64,000 nt of DNA from Rhizobacter terrae (GCF_003852895.1 NZ_QUSW01000001.1:744001-808000), one strand, 5' to 3'. Positions 39,345 to 48,481 are shown, counted from the stretch's first letter. The notes: a model not told the origin generated them from the sequence alone. Numbers and translations are program-made.

Positions 39345-40121
39345 TCAATCCATGAAGTCGTCGTATTCCTTCTGGACGTAAGTGGCGAGACCGTCCCACG
39401 GCAAGGCCCCTGCCGGCGCCACCGGCTCGACCGTGACGACGCGCCTGAAGCCGCCATCCAGGCGCTCGGACTCGATGCGCAGCGCCACCTGCTTCTGCGT
39501 GGACCACAGCACGCGGTGCGACCATTCGCCGTTCTTCTCCACGTGCCACACCGCCGACGCATCCCTGGACGCGCTGGCCAGCACCGGCATGCGCTCGATC
39601 ACCGACGGCGGCACGATGTGCGCCGCTGCATCGAAGCGGCCGTCGAAGCCCACCGCCTCGTACTCCGACTTCGGCACGCTCACCACCATGCGATGCGCCC
39701 GGTCGACGAAGCGCAGCACCGTTTGCCCCTTCGCATCGAGCTGCACCCAGCGCGCGGCGGCCTCGGCATCGAAATGCTTGTGGCCGGCGTGCTCCTGCCT
39801 GCTCTCGTGCCGGTGTGCATCCCTGGCCTGCGGCGGCAGGATGCGTTCGGTCCACACCGTGTCGCCGCGGCGCACCACCTTCTCCTGCCAGACCTCGGTG
39901 CGCATCACGCCGGCGGCGGTGACGACCCTGGTTTCGGTGGTCACCACCGCATCGAGCGCCGGAGAAACCGCCAAAGCGGCCGGGGCCGCCTGCATCACGC
40001 CCGCGGCCGCCAGGCACAGCGCCGTGGCCAGGACGGCAGCCCGGCCCCAGGCACGGTGCAGCACCTGCCCCAGCGTGGGCGCAGGGCCCACGCGGTGAGG
40101 CTTCAAGCCACGTACTTTCAT
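39345..40121 (-). CDS. Exported histidine-rich protein of unknown function
   Basis: A 258-residue protein with a long N-terminal signal region (hydrophobic core about 30-50, ending APAALA). A histidine-rich stretch RDAHRHESRQEHAGHKHF lies at about residues 100-118, and the C-terminus is acidic (YVQKEYDDFMD). I recognise no domain. Its ATG overlaps the upstream phosphatase stop by one base (TGATG), so translation is coupled. The histidine cluster would suit metal handling for the zinc/magnesium phosphatases; that is inference. Confidence 0.65.
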   Translation of the reverse strand: MKVRGLKPHRVGPAPTLGQVLHRAWGRAAVLATALCLAAAGVMQAAPAALAVSPALDAVVTTETRVVTAAGVMRTEVWQEKVVRRGDTVWTERILPPQARDAHRHESRQEHAGHKHFDAEAAARWVQLDAKGQTVLRFVDRAHRMVVSVPKSEYEAVGFDGRFDAAAHIVPPSVIERMPVLASASRDASAVWHVEKNGEWSHRVLWSTQKQVALRIESERLDGGFRRVVTVEPVAPAGALPWDGLATYVQKEYDDFMD

Positions 40122-41548
40122 CAGTACCCCGCTGCGTTCTTCACCAGGGTGAAGACCTTGGTGTTGTCGATGGTGCCCTTGAAGGTCTTGGACGCCGCGC
40201 CGGTGGCGAACAGCATCACGTCGCCGCCACCGTGGGTCTCCGAGCCGGGCGTGCCGCGGCGCACCGCGACTTCCTGCAGGTAGTCCTTGTTGGTGACGGT
40301 GGCCGCATCCAGCGGCGCCCGCGTGGCGACGCGGTTGGAGCCGTTGCCGAACACCAGCGTGGTGTAGCTGTTGCCGTTCACGTCGGTGTTGGGCGCGCCG
40401 TTGGCGTAGTTGATGCTCAGGCCCAGCGGATCGCTGCCGCGCTTGCCGTAGCCGTTGAAGGCCATCGTGTGGTCATGGTCGGCGGTGACCACGATCAGCG
40501 TGTTGGCCAGGCCCGGGTCGATGGTGTTCATCTTGTCCAGCGCCGCCTTGATGGCATCGTCGAACGCGATGGTGTCGGCCAGCGCGCGGGCGGCATTGGT
40601 GCCGTGCAGCGCGTGGTCGATGCGGCCGCCTTCGACCATCAGGAAGAAGCCGTTGGCGTTCTTGGACAGGATGTCGATGCTCTTGCTCGCCATCTGCGCG
40701 AGGCTCGGCTCCTTCGTCGGGTCGCGGTCCAGCTCGTAGGACATGTGGCCTTGCGCGATGGCGAAGTCGTACAGGCCGATGACCTTGGTGCCCCCCGTGG
40801 TGGGCAGCGAGTTGAAGCCCGACAGGTCGCTCACGAAGTTGTAGCCCTTGGCCTGCAGCTCGGCCACGAGGTCGCGGCCGTCCGGGCGGCCCTTGGGACG
40901 CGTGGTCGCATCGAAGGGGCGCCAGTAGTTGCTCACGCCACCCATCATCACGTCCACGCCGTTGCCCAGCGCCGCGTTGGCGCCGGCGCCGCCGGGCACC
41001 GCCTGGCGGGCGATGTTGTATTCGGCGTCGCGGTGGCAGCTGTGCGCATAGGTCGCGCCCGGCGTGGCGTGCGTGAGGCGCGCAGTCGAGATCACGCCCG
41101 TGGCCTTGCCCTTGGCGATGGCCAGCTCCAGCAGCGTGGTCGACGGGCCGCCGTTGCCGGTGGCCGGGCAGTTGTCCACCGCGGCGCTCACGCCGGTGGT
41201 GGCGTCCTTGCCCGGTGCCTTGGCGAAGGTGTTGCCGTCCATCGAAAGGACGTCGTTGCGCGTCTTCACGCCGGTCATGTAGGCCGCCATCGAGGGCGCG
41301 CTGTCGGTGGTCTGCGCGTCCAGCGAATAGGTCTTGACGCGGGCGGTGTACGGCAGCGTCTCCATGGCCAGCTGGCCTTCTTCCTTGTACTTCCAGATGC
41401 GCGACGCGGTGATGGTCACCGGGCCCATGCCGTCGCCGAGGAAGAAGATGACGTTCTTGGCTTCGCCCGCGGCGAAGGCCTGCGGTGCCAGGGTCGCGGC
41501 AAGGGTCGTGGTCAATGCCGCTGCGATGAGGGAATGCTTGATGTTCAT
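40121..41548 (-). CDS. Alkaline phosphatase, secreted
   Basis: A 475-residue PhoA-superfamily enzyme with a signal peptide (MNIKHSLIAAALTTTLAATL, cleaved near AFAAGEA). Visible metal and active-site segments are FFLGDGMG, nucleophile serine in TTDSAPSMAAYMTG, VEGGRIDHALH, VTADHDH and ETHGGGDV. It hydrolyses phosphomonoesters in the periplasm for phosphate scavenging. It is the second of two tandem paralogues, 47 bases after the first. An upstream in-frame ATG at 41599 is rejected because the signal peptide starts at MNIKH. Confidence 0.93.
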   Translation of the reverse strand: MNIKHSLIAAALTTTLAATLAPQAFAAGEAKNVIFFLGDGMGPVTITASRIWKYKEEGQLAMETLPYTARVKTYSLDAQTTDSAPSMAAYMTGVKTRNDVLSMDGNTFAKAPGKDATTGVSAAVDNCPATGNGGPSTTLLELAIAKGKATGVISTARLTHATPGATYAHSCHRDAEYNIARQAVPGGAGANAALGNGVDVMMGGVSNYWRPFDATTRPKGRPDGRDLVAELQAKGYNFVSDLSGFNSLPTTGGTKVIGLYDFAIAQGHMSYELDRDPTKEPSLAQMASKSIDILSKNANGFFLMVEGGRIDHALHGTNAARALADTIAFDDAIKAALDKMNTIDPGLANTLIVVTADHDHTMAFNGYGKRGSDPLGLSINYANGAPNTDVNGNSYTTLVFGNGSNRVATRAPLDAATVTNKDYLQEVAVRRGTPGSETHGGGDVMLFATGAASKTFKGTIDNTKVFTLVKNAAGY

Positions 41549-41595
41549 CGTGATCTCAAATGTCGGGAGGGTGGATGGCGGTTTTGTGACAGGGC

Positions 41596-43047
41596 TCACA
41601 ACCCCACTGCCGCCTTCACCAGCGAAAACACCTTGGTGTTGTCCATGACGCCGTGGAAGGTGTCCGCGCCCAGGCCCATGGCCCCGAGGAACACGTCCGC
41701 GCCGCCGTGCGTTTCGCCGCCCGTGGGCATCTGCACCACCGCTTCCTGGTGGTAGTTCTTGTCGTACACCGCGGCATCGGTCAGCACCGTCATCGCGCTG
41801 CGGGCGGTGTTGACGCGGTTCTCGCCGTTACCGAACACCAGCGTGGTGAAGGGCATGCCGTCGGCATCGACCGCCGGCTTGCTGGGGTCGGTGAAGTCGC
41901 GCATCAGGCCGAGGATGCCGGGGTTGGCATCGGTGGTCTTGCCGGTGCGGGCGGCGTAGCCGTTCATCACCATCGTGTGGTCATGGTCGGCCGTGACCAC
42001 GATGAGCGTGTTCTTCAGCTCGGGGTCGACCGCCTTGACCTTGGCGATGGCCGCGGCGATCGCCTCGTCGAACGCCTTCGCGTCCTGCAGCGCCTTGCGG
42101 GCGAGCGTCGGGTGCAGCGCCTGGTCGATGCGGCCGCCTTCCACCATCAGGAAATAGCCCTTCTTGTTGTTGGCCAGCAGGTCGATGGCCTTGGTCGTCA
42201 TCTCCGCGAGGCTGGGCTCCTTGGCCGGATCGCGGTCGATGTCGAAGTTCATGTGGCTCTTGTTGAACAGGCCCAGCAGCTTGGTGGTCGAGGCCGGCAC
42301 GGCCGACAGGGCGGCAGGGTCGGTGACATAGCTGTAGCCCTTGGCCCTCATCTCGGCCACGAGGTCGCGCGCGTCAGTGCGCACCGAGCCCTTCGCATCA
42401 CCCTGGGCCAGGAAGTGCTGCCAGCCGCCGCCCAGCACCACATCCACGCCGTCGGTGCCCAGCGCGGTGTTGTAGCCCGCGCCGCCGGGCACGAGCTGCG
42501 CGGCGATGGTGTTCTCGCCATCGCGGTGGCAGAGGTGCGCGTAGGTGGCCGCAGGCGTCGCGTGCGTCACACGGGTGGTGGTCACCACGCCGGTGCCGCG
42601 GCCGGCGGCCTTGGCCAGCTCCAGCAGCGTGGTCACCGCCGTGCCGTTGCCCGTGGCCGGGCAGGTGCTGTCCACACCGCTGATGTACGACGCGCCCGCC
42701 GGGCTGCGGGCCTGGGTATCGGCGGACATGGAGATGACTTCGTTGTTCATCTTCACGCCAGTCATGTAGGCCGACATCGACGGCGCGCTGTCGGTGACCT
42801 GGGCGTCGTTCGAATAGGTCTTGATGAACGCGGTCTCGGGGAAGGTGTCGATCGTCAGCTCGCCGTCTTCGCCGGCGGTGTAGATGCGGGCAGCGGTCAT
42901 CGGCACCATGCCGTAGCCGTCGCCGAGGAAGAAGATGACGTTCTTCGGGGTGGGGGCCGCCGGGGCGGGATCGTTGTTGCTGGTGGTGATGCACCCAGCC
43001 ATGGCCAAAGCGGACAGCAGGGCTGCCGCAAGGGTCGCGCGTCGCAT
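41596..43047 (-). CDS. Alkaline phosphatase, lipoprotein form
   Basis: A 483-residue paralogue of the downstream phosphatase with the same motifs: FFLGDGYG, TDSAPSMSAYMTG, VEGGRIDQALH, VTADHDH and ETHGGADV. Unlike that protein it has a lipobox (LAMAGC, C19), so it should be membrane-anchored. GGAG precedes the ATG. A Pho box lies 68-96 bases upstream, so phosphate starvation control is expected for both phosphatase genes and probably the histidine-rich gene. Duplication with one soluble and one tethered copy is the notable point. Confidence 0.92.
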   Translation of the reverse strand: MRRATLAAALLSALAMAGCITTSNNDPAPAAPTPKNVIFFLGDGYGMVPMTAARIYTAGEDGELTIDTFPETAFIKTYSNDAQVTDSAPSMSAYMTGVKMNNEVISMSADTQARSPAGASYISGVDSTCPATGNGTAVTTLLELAKAAGRGTGVVTTTRVTHATPAATYAHLCHRDGENTIAAQLVPGGAGYNTALGTDGVDVVLGGGWQHFLAQGDAKGSVRTDARDLVAEMRAKGYSYVTDPAALSAVPASTTKLLGLFNKSHMNFDIDRDPAKEPSLAEMTTKAIDLLANNKKGYFLMVEGGRIDQALHPTLARKALQDAKAFDEAIAAAIAKVKAVDPELKNTLIVVTADHDHTMVMNGYAARTGKTTDANPGILGLMRDFTDPSKPAVDADGMPFTTLVFGNGENRVNTARSAMTVLTDAAVYDKNYHQEAVVQMPTGGETHGGADVFLGAMGLGADTFHGVMDNTKVFSLVKAAVGL

Positions 43048-43114
43048 TCGGACTCTCCGTTGAAAAAACAGCGCGCAGGGTAGGAACAGGCCGTGAAGGT
43101 CGCGTTACGTCTGC

Positions 43115-43143
43115 GTGACGGTTTCATGAAAGACGATTGACAG
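43115..43143 (-). promoter_or_regulatory. Pho box (three phased repeats) upstream of the phosphatases
   Basis: On the minus strand the site reads CTGTCAA-TCGT-CTTTCAT-GAAA-CCGTCAC: three heptamers resembling CTGTCAT, each separated by four bases, giving the 11-base period of PhoB sites. It is 68 bases before the lipoprotein phosphatase ATG, and the orientation fits activation of that operon. Confidence 0.75.
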
Positions 43144-43247
43144 CAGGACCATGGCACCCGGTAAAGTCGCCCTTTTCGCGTCCCTGACAAGGGGCCCGAC
43201 AATCGCACCCTCGTGACACGGCGAACCAGCAGACCAACGGAGACGGC

Positions 43248-43943
43248 ATGGCCAACATTCACTTCATCGGCGGAGAAAAAGGCGGCGTGGGCAAGTCGGT
43301 GGTCGCGCGCTGCGTGGCCCAGTACCTGATCGACCACAACCTGCCCTTCCTCGGCTTCGACACCGACCGCTCCCACGGCGCGCTGATGCGCTTCTACTCA
43401 GGCTACGCGTCGCCGGTGCTGGTGGACCGCTACGAGTCGCTGGACGCGATCATGGAAGCCGCGGTCGAGCAGCCCGAGCGTCGCATCCTGGTGGACCTGG
43501 CGGCGCAGACCCACGAACCGCTGGTGCGCTGGATGGACGAGTCCGGCGTGCTGAACCTGGCCGACGAGATGGGCATCCCCATCTTCTACTGGCACGTGAT
43601 GGACTCCGGCAAGGACTCCGTGGACCTGCTCAAGAAACTGCTCGACCGCTTCGGCGGCCAGCTGCGCTTCGTGCTGGTGCGCAACCAGGTGCGCGGCATG
43701 GACTTCTCGGTGCTGGAGGAATCCGGCGAGCAGGCCCGGGCGATGGAACTGGGTGCGCAAGTGGTGTCGGTGCGGCACCTGCACGATTCGGTGATGAACC
43801 GGATCGATGCCACCAACAGCAGCTTCTGGGCGGCCAAGAACATCGGCGGGCTGGAAACGGCGGAGCTGGGGCTGATGGATCGGCAGCGGGTGAAGATGTG
43901 GTTGAGGGACGTGTATCGGGAGTTTGATACGGTCGGGATTTGA
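43248..43943 (+). CDS. ParA/MinD-like P-loop ATPase
   Basis: A 231-residue protein with a deviant Walker A motif GEKGGVGKS (residues 9-17, signature lysine K11), the hallmark of the ParA/MinD/Soj family, and a DTDRSHGA segment. It has no DNA-binding extension and no ParB partner nearby, so it is not a standard partition protein. Related sequences in Burkholderiales are often called mobilisation proteins, without mobility functions. It is divergent from the phosphatases and 120 bases before the RDD-SpoIIM operon. The cargo is unknown. Confidence 0.75.
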   Translation: MANIHFIGGEKGGVGKSVVARCVAQYLIDHNLPFLGFDTDRSHGALMRFYSGYASPVLVDRYESLDAIMEAAVEQPERRILVDLAAQTHEPLVRWMDESGVLNLADEMGIPIFYWHVMDSGKDSVDLLKKLLDRFGGQLRFVLVRNQVRGMDFSVLEESGEQARAMELGAQVVSVRHLHDSVMNRIDATNSSFWAAKNIGGLETAELGLMDRQRVKMWLRDVYREFDTVGI

Positions 43944-44022
43944 TCCCCGCCGCGGCCTCGAGCGCTCGCCCGGCCTTCAGCTACCATCCATCCAAACCGA
44001 ACTGCTTCACCACGGAGGACGG

Positions 44023-44067
44023 ATGGGCAGCGTTCCAGTCGACGCAAGGGGCACGCCTGCCGCATGA
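44023..44067 (+). CDS. Possible 14-codon leader peptide coupled to the RDD gene
   Basis: An ORF MGSVPVDARGTPAA preceded by GGAGG (about 44014-44018) ends in a TGA that overlaps the RDD ATG. The RDD gene itself has only a weak, distant ribosome site, so ribosomes finishing this peptide could restart there. A real leader peptide is one reading; a mis-assigned RDD start is another. No regulatory codon run is visible in the peptide. Confidence 0.4.
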   Translation: MGSVPVDARGTPAA

Positions 44068-44774
44068 GGCCTTCCTCGCTCGACACCAGCTTCACCGCTG
44101 AGACCCCCGAGGGCATCGCCCTCGCATTGCGCCCCGCTGGCGTGGTGCCGCGCTTCTACGCCTTCTCCATCGACGCCTTCATCCGCCTCGTGCTGCTCAT
44201 CGTGGTGTCCATGGCACTGCAGGGCCTGGGCGGGTTCGGTGGCGGCGTGATGCTCATCGTCCTCTTCCTCATCGAGTGGTTCTACCCCGTGGTCTTCGAG
44301 TTGATGCTCTCGGGCGCCACGCCCGGCAAGCGCTCGATGGGCATCAAGGTGGTGATGGACTCGGGCCTGCCCGTCACGCCCGGTGCTTCGCTGGTGCGCA
44401 ACCTGCTGCGCTCGGCGGACTTCCTGCCTTTCCTCTACGGATTCGGCTTCGCCTCCATGCTCATGCGTGGCGACTTCAAGCGCCTGGGCGACATCGCCGC
44501 GGGCACGCTGGTCGTCTATGCCAAGCCCGTCACCCTGCACGGCGCGATGCCGGATGCACCGCCGCAGGCACCGGCCCGTCCGCTGTCCCCGCGTGAACAA
44601 GCCGCCGTGATCGCCTGGGCCGCGCGCAGCAGCCGCATCACCGAGGCGCGCCTGGCGGAACTCGCCACCATCGCTGCGCCCGGATTGGGCCTGGTGGCCG
44701 AGGGCCAGACCGCCACCGCGCGCATGCTGGGCATCGCCCAATGGCTGCTGGGCAAGCGGGAGACGACCACATGA
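44064..44774 (+). CDS. RDD family membrane protein
   Basis: A 236-residue protein with three membrane helices and the RDD signatures RFYAFSIDAFIR (about 30-42) and SGATPGKRSMGIKV with the following DFKRLGDIAAGTLVVY. The C-terminal tail of about 80 residues is cytoplasmic and helical. RDD proteins are small transporter-like or accessory membrane proteins. The stop overlaps the next start as ATGA. It is the first long gene of the RDD-to-DUF58 operon. Confidence 0.88.
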   Translation: MRPSSLDTSFTAETPEGIALALRPAGVVPRFYAFSIDAFIRLVLLIVVSMALQGLGGFGGGVMLIVLFLIEWFYPVVFELMLSGATPGKRSMGIKVVMDSGLPVTPGASLVRNLLRSADFLPFLYGFGFASMLMRGDFKRLGDIAAGTLVVYAKPVTLHGAMPDAPPQAPARPLSPREQAAVIAWAARSSRITEARLAELATIAAPGLGLVAEGQTATARMLGIAQWLLGKRETTT

Positions 44775-45799
44775 CCCCGCTGCAATTCGAGAACACTTAT
44801 CGGCCGATCTGGGACGAGCTGGACCAGGCGCTGGAGCATCTGGAAGGCGCACCGCGCACGAAGAAGGACGACAAGGGCAAGCGCCGCGTCGACAAGGCCA
44901 GCAAGCGCCCGGCCACGCGCATCGCCGCGCTGTACCGCGCCACCTGCGAGCACCTCGCCCTGGCCCGCTCGCGCGACTACCCGACGCACCTCACCGTCCG
45001 CCTGGAAGCACTGACCGAGCGCGCCCACCAGGCCGTGTACCGCGCCGGCGACAACAGCCTCGCCCGGCTGGGCCAGCTGGTGCTGGTCGACATGCCGCAG
45101 GCCGTGCGTGCGCACCGGCTGTACATGTGGACGGCACTCGCGCTGTTCGGCCTGCCGCTGGTCATCATCGCGCTGCTGTGCTACTTCGACCCGGGCTTCG
45201 TGCTGTCGGTGCAGGACATCAACACCGTGCGCGAGTTCGATGCGATGTACGGGCCGTCCAGCAACCCGGTGGGCCGCACGCGCAGCGCCGGCGGCGACTG
45301 GTCGGCCTTCGGCTTCTACATCATGAACAACATCGGCATTGCCTTCAAATGCTTTGCCGGCGGCGTGTTCTTCGGGCTGGGCAGCCTCTTCTTCCTGGCC
45401 TTCAACGGCGCGGTCATCGGCGCGGTGGCCGGCTACCTCACCTACAAGGGCTACACGCAGACCTTCTATTCCTTCGTGGTCACGCATGGCGCGTTCGAGC
45501 TCACGGCCATCGTCATCTCCGGTGCCGCGGGCCTGGCCATCGGGCACGCGCTGGTGGCGCCGCGCCGGCTGAGCCGACCGCAAGCCTTGAGGAAGGCCTC
45601 GGCCGATGCAGTCCCGCTGATGTACCTCGCGACCGCCATGCTGTTCATCGCAGCGGCCATCGAGGCCTTCTGGTCGTCGTCGCGCTGGATCGCGCCCGAG
45701 GTCAAGTACGGCGTGGGCGGCTTGTGCTGGGTGATGGTGCTGGCCTACCTCGGCTGGCAGGGCCGCCCGCGCACGGTGGAGGCCGCGCATGCAGGTTGA
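44771..45799 (+). CDS. SpoIIM family membrane protein
   Basis: A 342-residue protein with a soluble N-terminal region (charged segment TKKDDKGKRRVDKASKRPATR, about 31-50) followed by about seven helices from residue 115. The fold-defining segments NNIGIAFKCFAGGVFFGLGS and THGAFELTAIVISGAAGL match the SpoIIM/DUF95 family. In spore formers it aids engulfment; in non-sporulating bacteria the role is unknown. The start at 44771 is chosen for the ATGA overlap with RDD. It overlaps the next gene by 11 bases. Confidence 0.87.
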   Translation: MTPLQFENTYRPIWDELDQALEHLEGAPRTKKDDKGKRRVDKASKRPATRIAALYRATCEHLALARSRDYPTHLTVRLEALTERAHQAVYRAGDNSLARLGQLVLVDMPQAVRAHRLYMWTALALFGLPLVIIALLCYFDPGFVLSVQDINTVREFDAMYGPSSNPVGRTRSAGGDWSAFGFYIMNNIGIAFKCFAGGVFFGLGSLFFLAFNGAVIGAVAGYLTYKGYTQTFYSFVVTHGAFELTAIVISGAAGLAIGHALVAPRRLSRPQALRKASADAVPLMYLATAMLFIAAAIEAFWSSSRWIAPEVKYGVGGLCWVMVLAYLGWQGRPRTVEAAHAG

Positions 45800-46523
45800 T
45801 GCCCTCGCCGTGAACCTGCGCCCGCGCGGCATGATGGAAGCCGGCGACCTGGGCGTGCGCCTCGTGCAGCAGCACGCACGCGACGTCTGGACCTGCTTCA
45901 CCCCGGTGCTGCTGGTGGTGCTGCTGCTGGCCTTGTCCACGGTGGAGATCGCGCCCTGGCTGCCGGCCACGGTCATCTTCTGCCTCAAGCCCTGGATGGA
46001 CCGCACGCTGCTGTTCGTGATGTCGCGCGCCGTCTTTGGCGAACGCACGCGCCTGTCCGACCTGTGGGATGCGCAGCGCAGCGTCTGGTGGGGTCAGCTC
46101 ATCGGCACGCTCACGCTGCGCCGCCTGTCGCCGTGGCGCGCGATGACGCAGCCGGTCTACCAGCTCGAAGGCCAGCGCGGCGCGGCCCTGGGCAAGCGCC
46201 GCCGCCAGCTCATGAAGGGCAAGCACGGCAGCGGCATGGCGCTGCAGGGAGCCTTCAACCAGCTGGAGATGATCTTCATCCTGTCGCTGGTGGTGCTGGG
46301 CGTGCTGTTCAATCCATCCGAGCACGGCAACTTCATCTGGCAATGGATGGAAGACGGCGGCACGCTGGCCGAGAGCCTCTTCTCCGCCACCGGCTATGCG
46401 CTGGTGGTGCTGGCAGTCGAACCGTTCTACGTGGCCGCGGGATTCGCCATGTACCTCAACCGCCGGGTCGAGCTGGAGGCCTGGGACATCGAGCAGGAGT
46501 TTCGGCGTGCCTTCCAGGCTTGA
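45789..46523 (+). CDS. Membrane protein of unknown function in MoxR operon
   Basis: A 244-residue protein with three or four helices (about 38-68, 160-178 and 195-225). The middle segment (about 125-150, KRRRQLMKGKHGSG) is strongly basic, probably cytoplasmic. I recognise no named domain. Its position between SpoIIM and DUF4129 genes is typical of these operons. It overlaps both neighbours, so co-translation is likely. Confidence 0.7.
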   Translation: MQVDALAVNLRPRGMMEAGDLGVRLVQQHARDVWTCFTPVLLVVLLLALSTVEIAPWLPATVIFCLKPWMDRTLLFVMSRAVFGERTRLSDLWDAQRSVWWGQLIGTLTLRRLSPWRAMTQPVYQLEGQRGAALGKRRRQLMKGKHGSGMALQGAFNQLEMIFILSLVVLGVLFNPSEHGNFIWQWMEDGGTLAESLFSATGYALVVLAVEPFYVAAGFAMYLNRRVELEAWDIEQEFRRAFQA

Positions 46524-47256
46524 TGCGCTGCTGCTGGGCCTGCTGCTCGCGCTGCTGACGCCGGCCGCGGCCACGCAGGCCGCGCCGCTGACGGTCGAGC
46601 AGGTGAGCCGCGCCGCAAGCGCGGTGCAGAAGGATCCGCTGCTGGGCGGCAGCCACACCGAGCGCACGCTCAAGTTCAAGTCCGACGACAAGAAGGACGA
46701 CGAAGAAGAAGCGCCCACACCGAAGGCCGACCGCTCGTGGCTGGTCGACCTCGGCATCTGGCTGGCCGAGTCCGGCCGCCTGCTGGTCTGGCTGCTCGGC
46801 GCCCTGGCCCTGGCGATGCTGGTCGTCGGCGCGCGCCGCTGGTTCTTCGTGCATGGCGGGCTGGCCTCTCGCACCAAGGTCGTGTTGCCCAGCCACGTGC
46901 GAGACCTCGACATCCGCCCCGAGAGCCTGCCCGAGGACATCGCCGGCACGGCACGCGCGCTGTGGCAGCGCGGGGAGCACCGGGCGGCGCTGTCGCTGCT
47001 GTACCGCGGTGCGCTGTCGCGGCTGGTGCACGAGCATGCAGTGCCCATCCGCGCCGCCAACACCGAGGGCGACTGCGTGGTGCTGGCCTCACGTTCACTG
47101 TCCGGCGAGGCGAGCGGCTTCTTCCAGGGCCTGGTGCAGGCCTGGCTGCTCACGGTCTACGGCGCACGCACGCCGGACGATGCGCAGGTGATGTCGCTGT
47201 GCGACCGCTTCGACGCGCAGTTGCCGCGCAAGGCCCGCACGGAGGCCGCCGCATGA
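46507..47256 (+). CDS. DUF4129 domain protein
   Basis: A 249-residue protein starting at GTG, preceded by AGGAG at about 46495. It has an N-terminal signal or anchor (ALLLGLLLALLTPAAATQAA), a charged linker with DDKKDDEEE at about 58-67, a membrane helix (about 80-110) and a C-terminal DUF4129 region with RGEHRAALSLLYRGALSRLV. DUF4129 is often linked to transglutaminase-like and MoxR modules. It overlaps the preceding gene by 17 bases and the next as ATGA. Confidence 0.82.
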   Translation: MPSRLDALLLGLLLALLTPAAATQAAPLTVEQVSRAASAVQKDPLLGGSHTERTLKFKSDDKKDDEEEAPTPKADRSWLVDLGIWLAESGRLLVWLLGALALAMLVVGARRWFFVHGGLASRTKVVLPSHVRDLDIRPESLPEDIAGTARALWQRGEHRAALSLLYRGALSRLVHEHAVPIRAANTEGDCVVLASRSLSGEASGFFQGLVQAWLLTVYGARTPDDAQVMSLCDRFDAQLPRKARTEAAA

Positions 47257-48452
47257 CGCTGCATCGCGACCTGGTCTGGAACATCGCCTTCGTCGTGGCG
47301 CTGGCGCTGGGTGGCCTCTGGTTCGTCAACAACACCTACTGGGCCGACGAGCGCGTGCCCGACCCGGCCAAGGGCGAAGCCGCCAAGGACATGCACTACG
47401 CCGCCAAGAAGCTCGTGCGCGAGCTGGGCGGCAAGGTGGTGTCGCCGGACAACCTCGACCGCCTGCCGCCCACCAGCGCGACGCTGGTGCTCAACTCCTG
47501 GGACTACGACTTCTTTCCCGAGCGCGACAAGCGCCTGCAGGCCTGGGTGCAGGCCGGCGGGCACCTGGTGTCGGAGCAATGGAAGCGGCCGAAGTGGATC
47601 GGCATCGACAACGATGAAGCGGACAAGCGCACCGCGCGGCGCGGCGGCGCGGCCAGTGCACCGCCACCGCCGCCACCCCCGCGCCGCCCTCGCCGCTTGC
47701 TGCCCGACCCCACGCCGACGCCATGCTTCGGCGGCAACGAATCCACCGCGCGCCCTGGCGCCTACGACGAACCGCGCAGCTACAAGATGTGCACGGGCAT
47801 GGAGCGGGTCTTCCTGGTCAGCAAGTCGCCGCTGCTGTGGTCGGTGGATTCCTCCTTCGGCCCCGCGATCGCGCGCGTGGCCGTGGGCCAGGGCCAGGCC
47901 ACGGTCATCCTCGGCAGCATGAGCTTCAACCACGAACTCTTCGCCGGCGACCACGCGCTGGCCTACGTCGCCGCGCTGAACCTGAAGGAGCGGCCTGAGG
48001 TCTGGTTTGTCGACTCCGAAACGCGCGAGCCGCTGCTCAAGCTCATCTGGCACAAGGCCGCGCCGGTCGTTCTGATCGCGGCGGGCCTCATCGTGCTCGC
48101 CCTGTGGCGCGCCATCCTGCGCTTCGGGCCGAGGGCGCCGGTGCCGCCGCTGTCGCGCCGCTCGGTGGCCGAGCAGGTGCGTGGCACATCGAGTTTCATT
48201 TTCAAGGGCGACAGCCAGGCCCTGCACAGGGCACAGTTGCGCTCTCTGGAGCAGGCGGCGCGCCGCAGCATCCGCGACCATGACAAGCTGGATCGCCGCT
48301 CGCGCGCCGAGGCCATCGCCCGGGCCACCGCCGTCGATGCCGACTCGCTGGCGCGTGCAATGGACACCACGCTCAACCGGCCCCGCCGCGACCTGGTCAC
48401 CGCCCTGGCCCTGCTGGAAACCGCCACGCGGCGACTGACCCTGAACCGCTGA
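47253..48452 (+). CDS. DUF4350 domain protein
   Basis: A 399-residue protein with an N-terminal helix (about 10-25), a periplasmic DUF4350 domain (about 40-250, LVLNSWDYDFFPERDKRL and GQATVILGSMSFNHELFAGD), a second helix (about 270-290) and a cytoplasmic tail. Residues about 133-155 form a proline/arginine-rich insertion (APPPPPPPRRPRR) that is unusual for the family and probably disordered. DUF4350 usually stands beside DUF4129 and MoxR genes. ATGA overlap with the preceding gene. Confidence 0.8.
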   Translation: MTLHRDLVWNIAFVVALALGGLWFVNNTYWADERVPDPAKGEAAKDMHYAAKKLVRELGGKVVSPDNLDRLPPTSATLVLNSWDYDFFPERDKRLQAWVQAGGHLVSEQWKRPKWIGIDNDEADKRTARRGGAASAPPPPPPPRRPRRLLPDPTPTPCFGGNESTARPGAYDEPRSYKMCTGMERVFLVSKSPLLWSVDSSFGPAIARVAVGQGQATVILGSMSFNHELFAGDHALAYVAALNLKERPEVWFVDSETREPLLKLIWHKAAPVVLIAAGLIVLALWRAILRFGPRAPVPPLSRRSVAEQVRGTSSFIFKGDSQALHRAQLRSLEQAARRSIRDHDKLDRRSRAEAIARATAVDADSLARAMDTTLNRPRRDLVTALALLETATRRLTLNR

Positions 48453-48481
48453 TCCAGAAAAACGTTCACCGAGGAAACGAC

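Noticed and set aside
43248-43943. Plasmid partition or mobilisation function for the ParA-like gene
   Set aside because: No ParB, relaxase, origin or other plasmid gene is near, and the surroundings are chromosomal.
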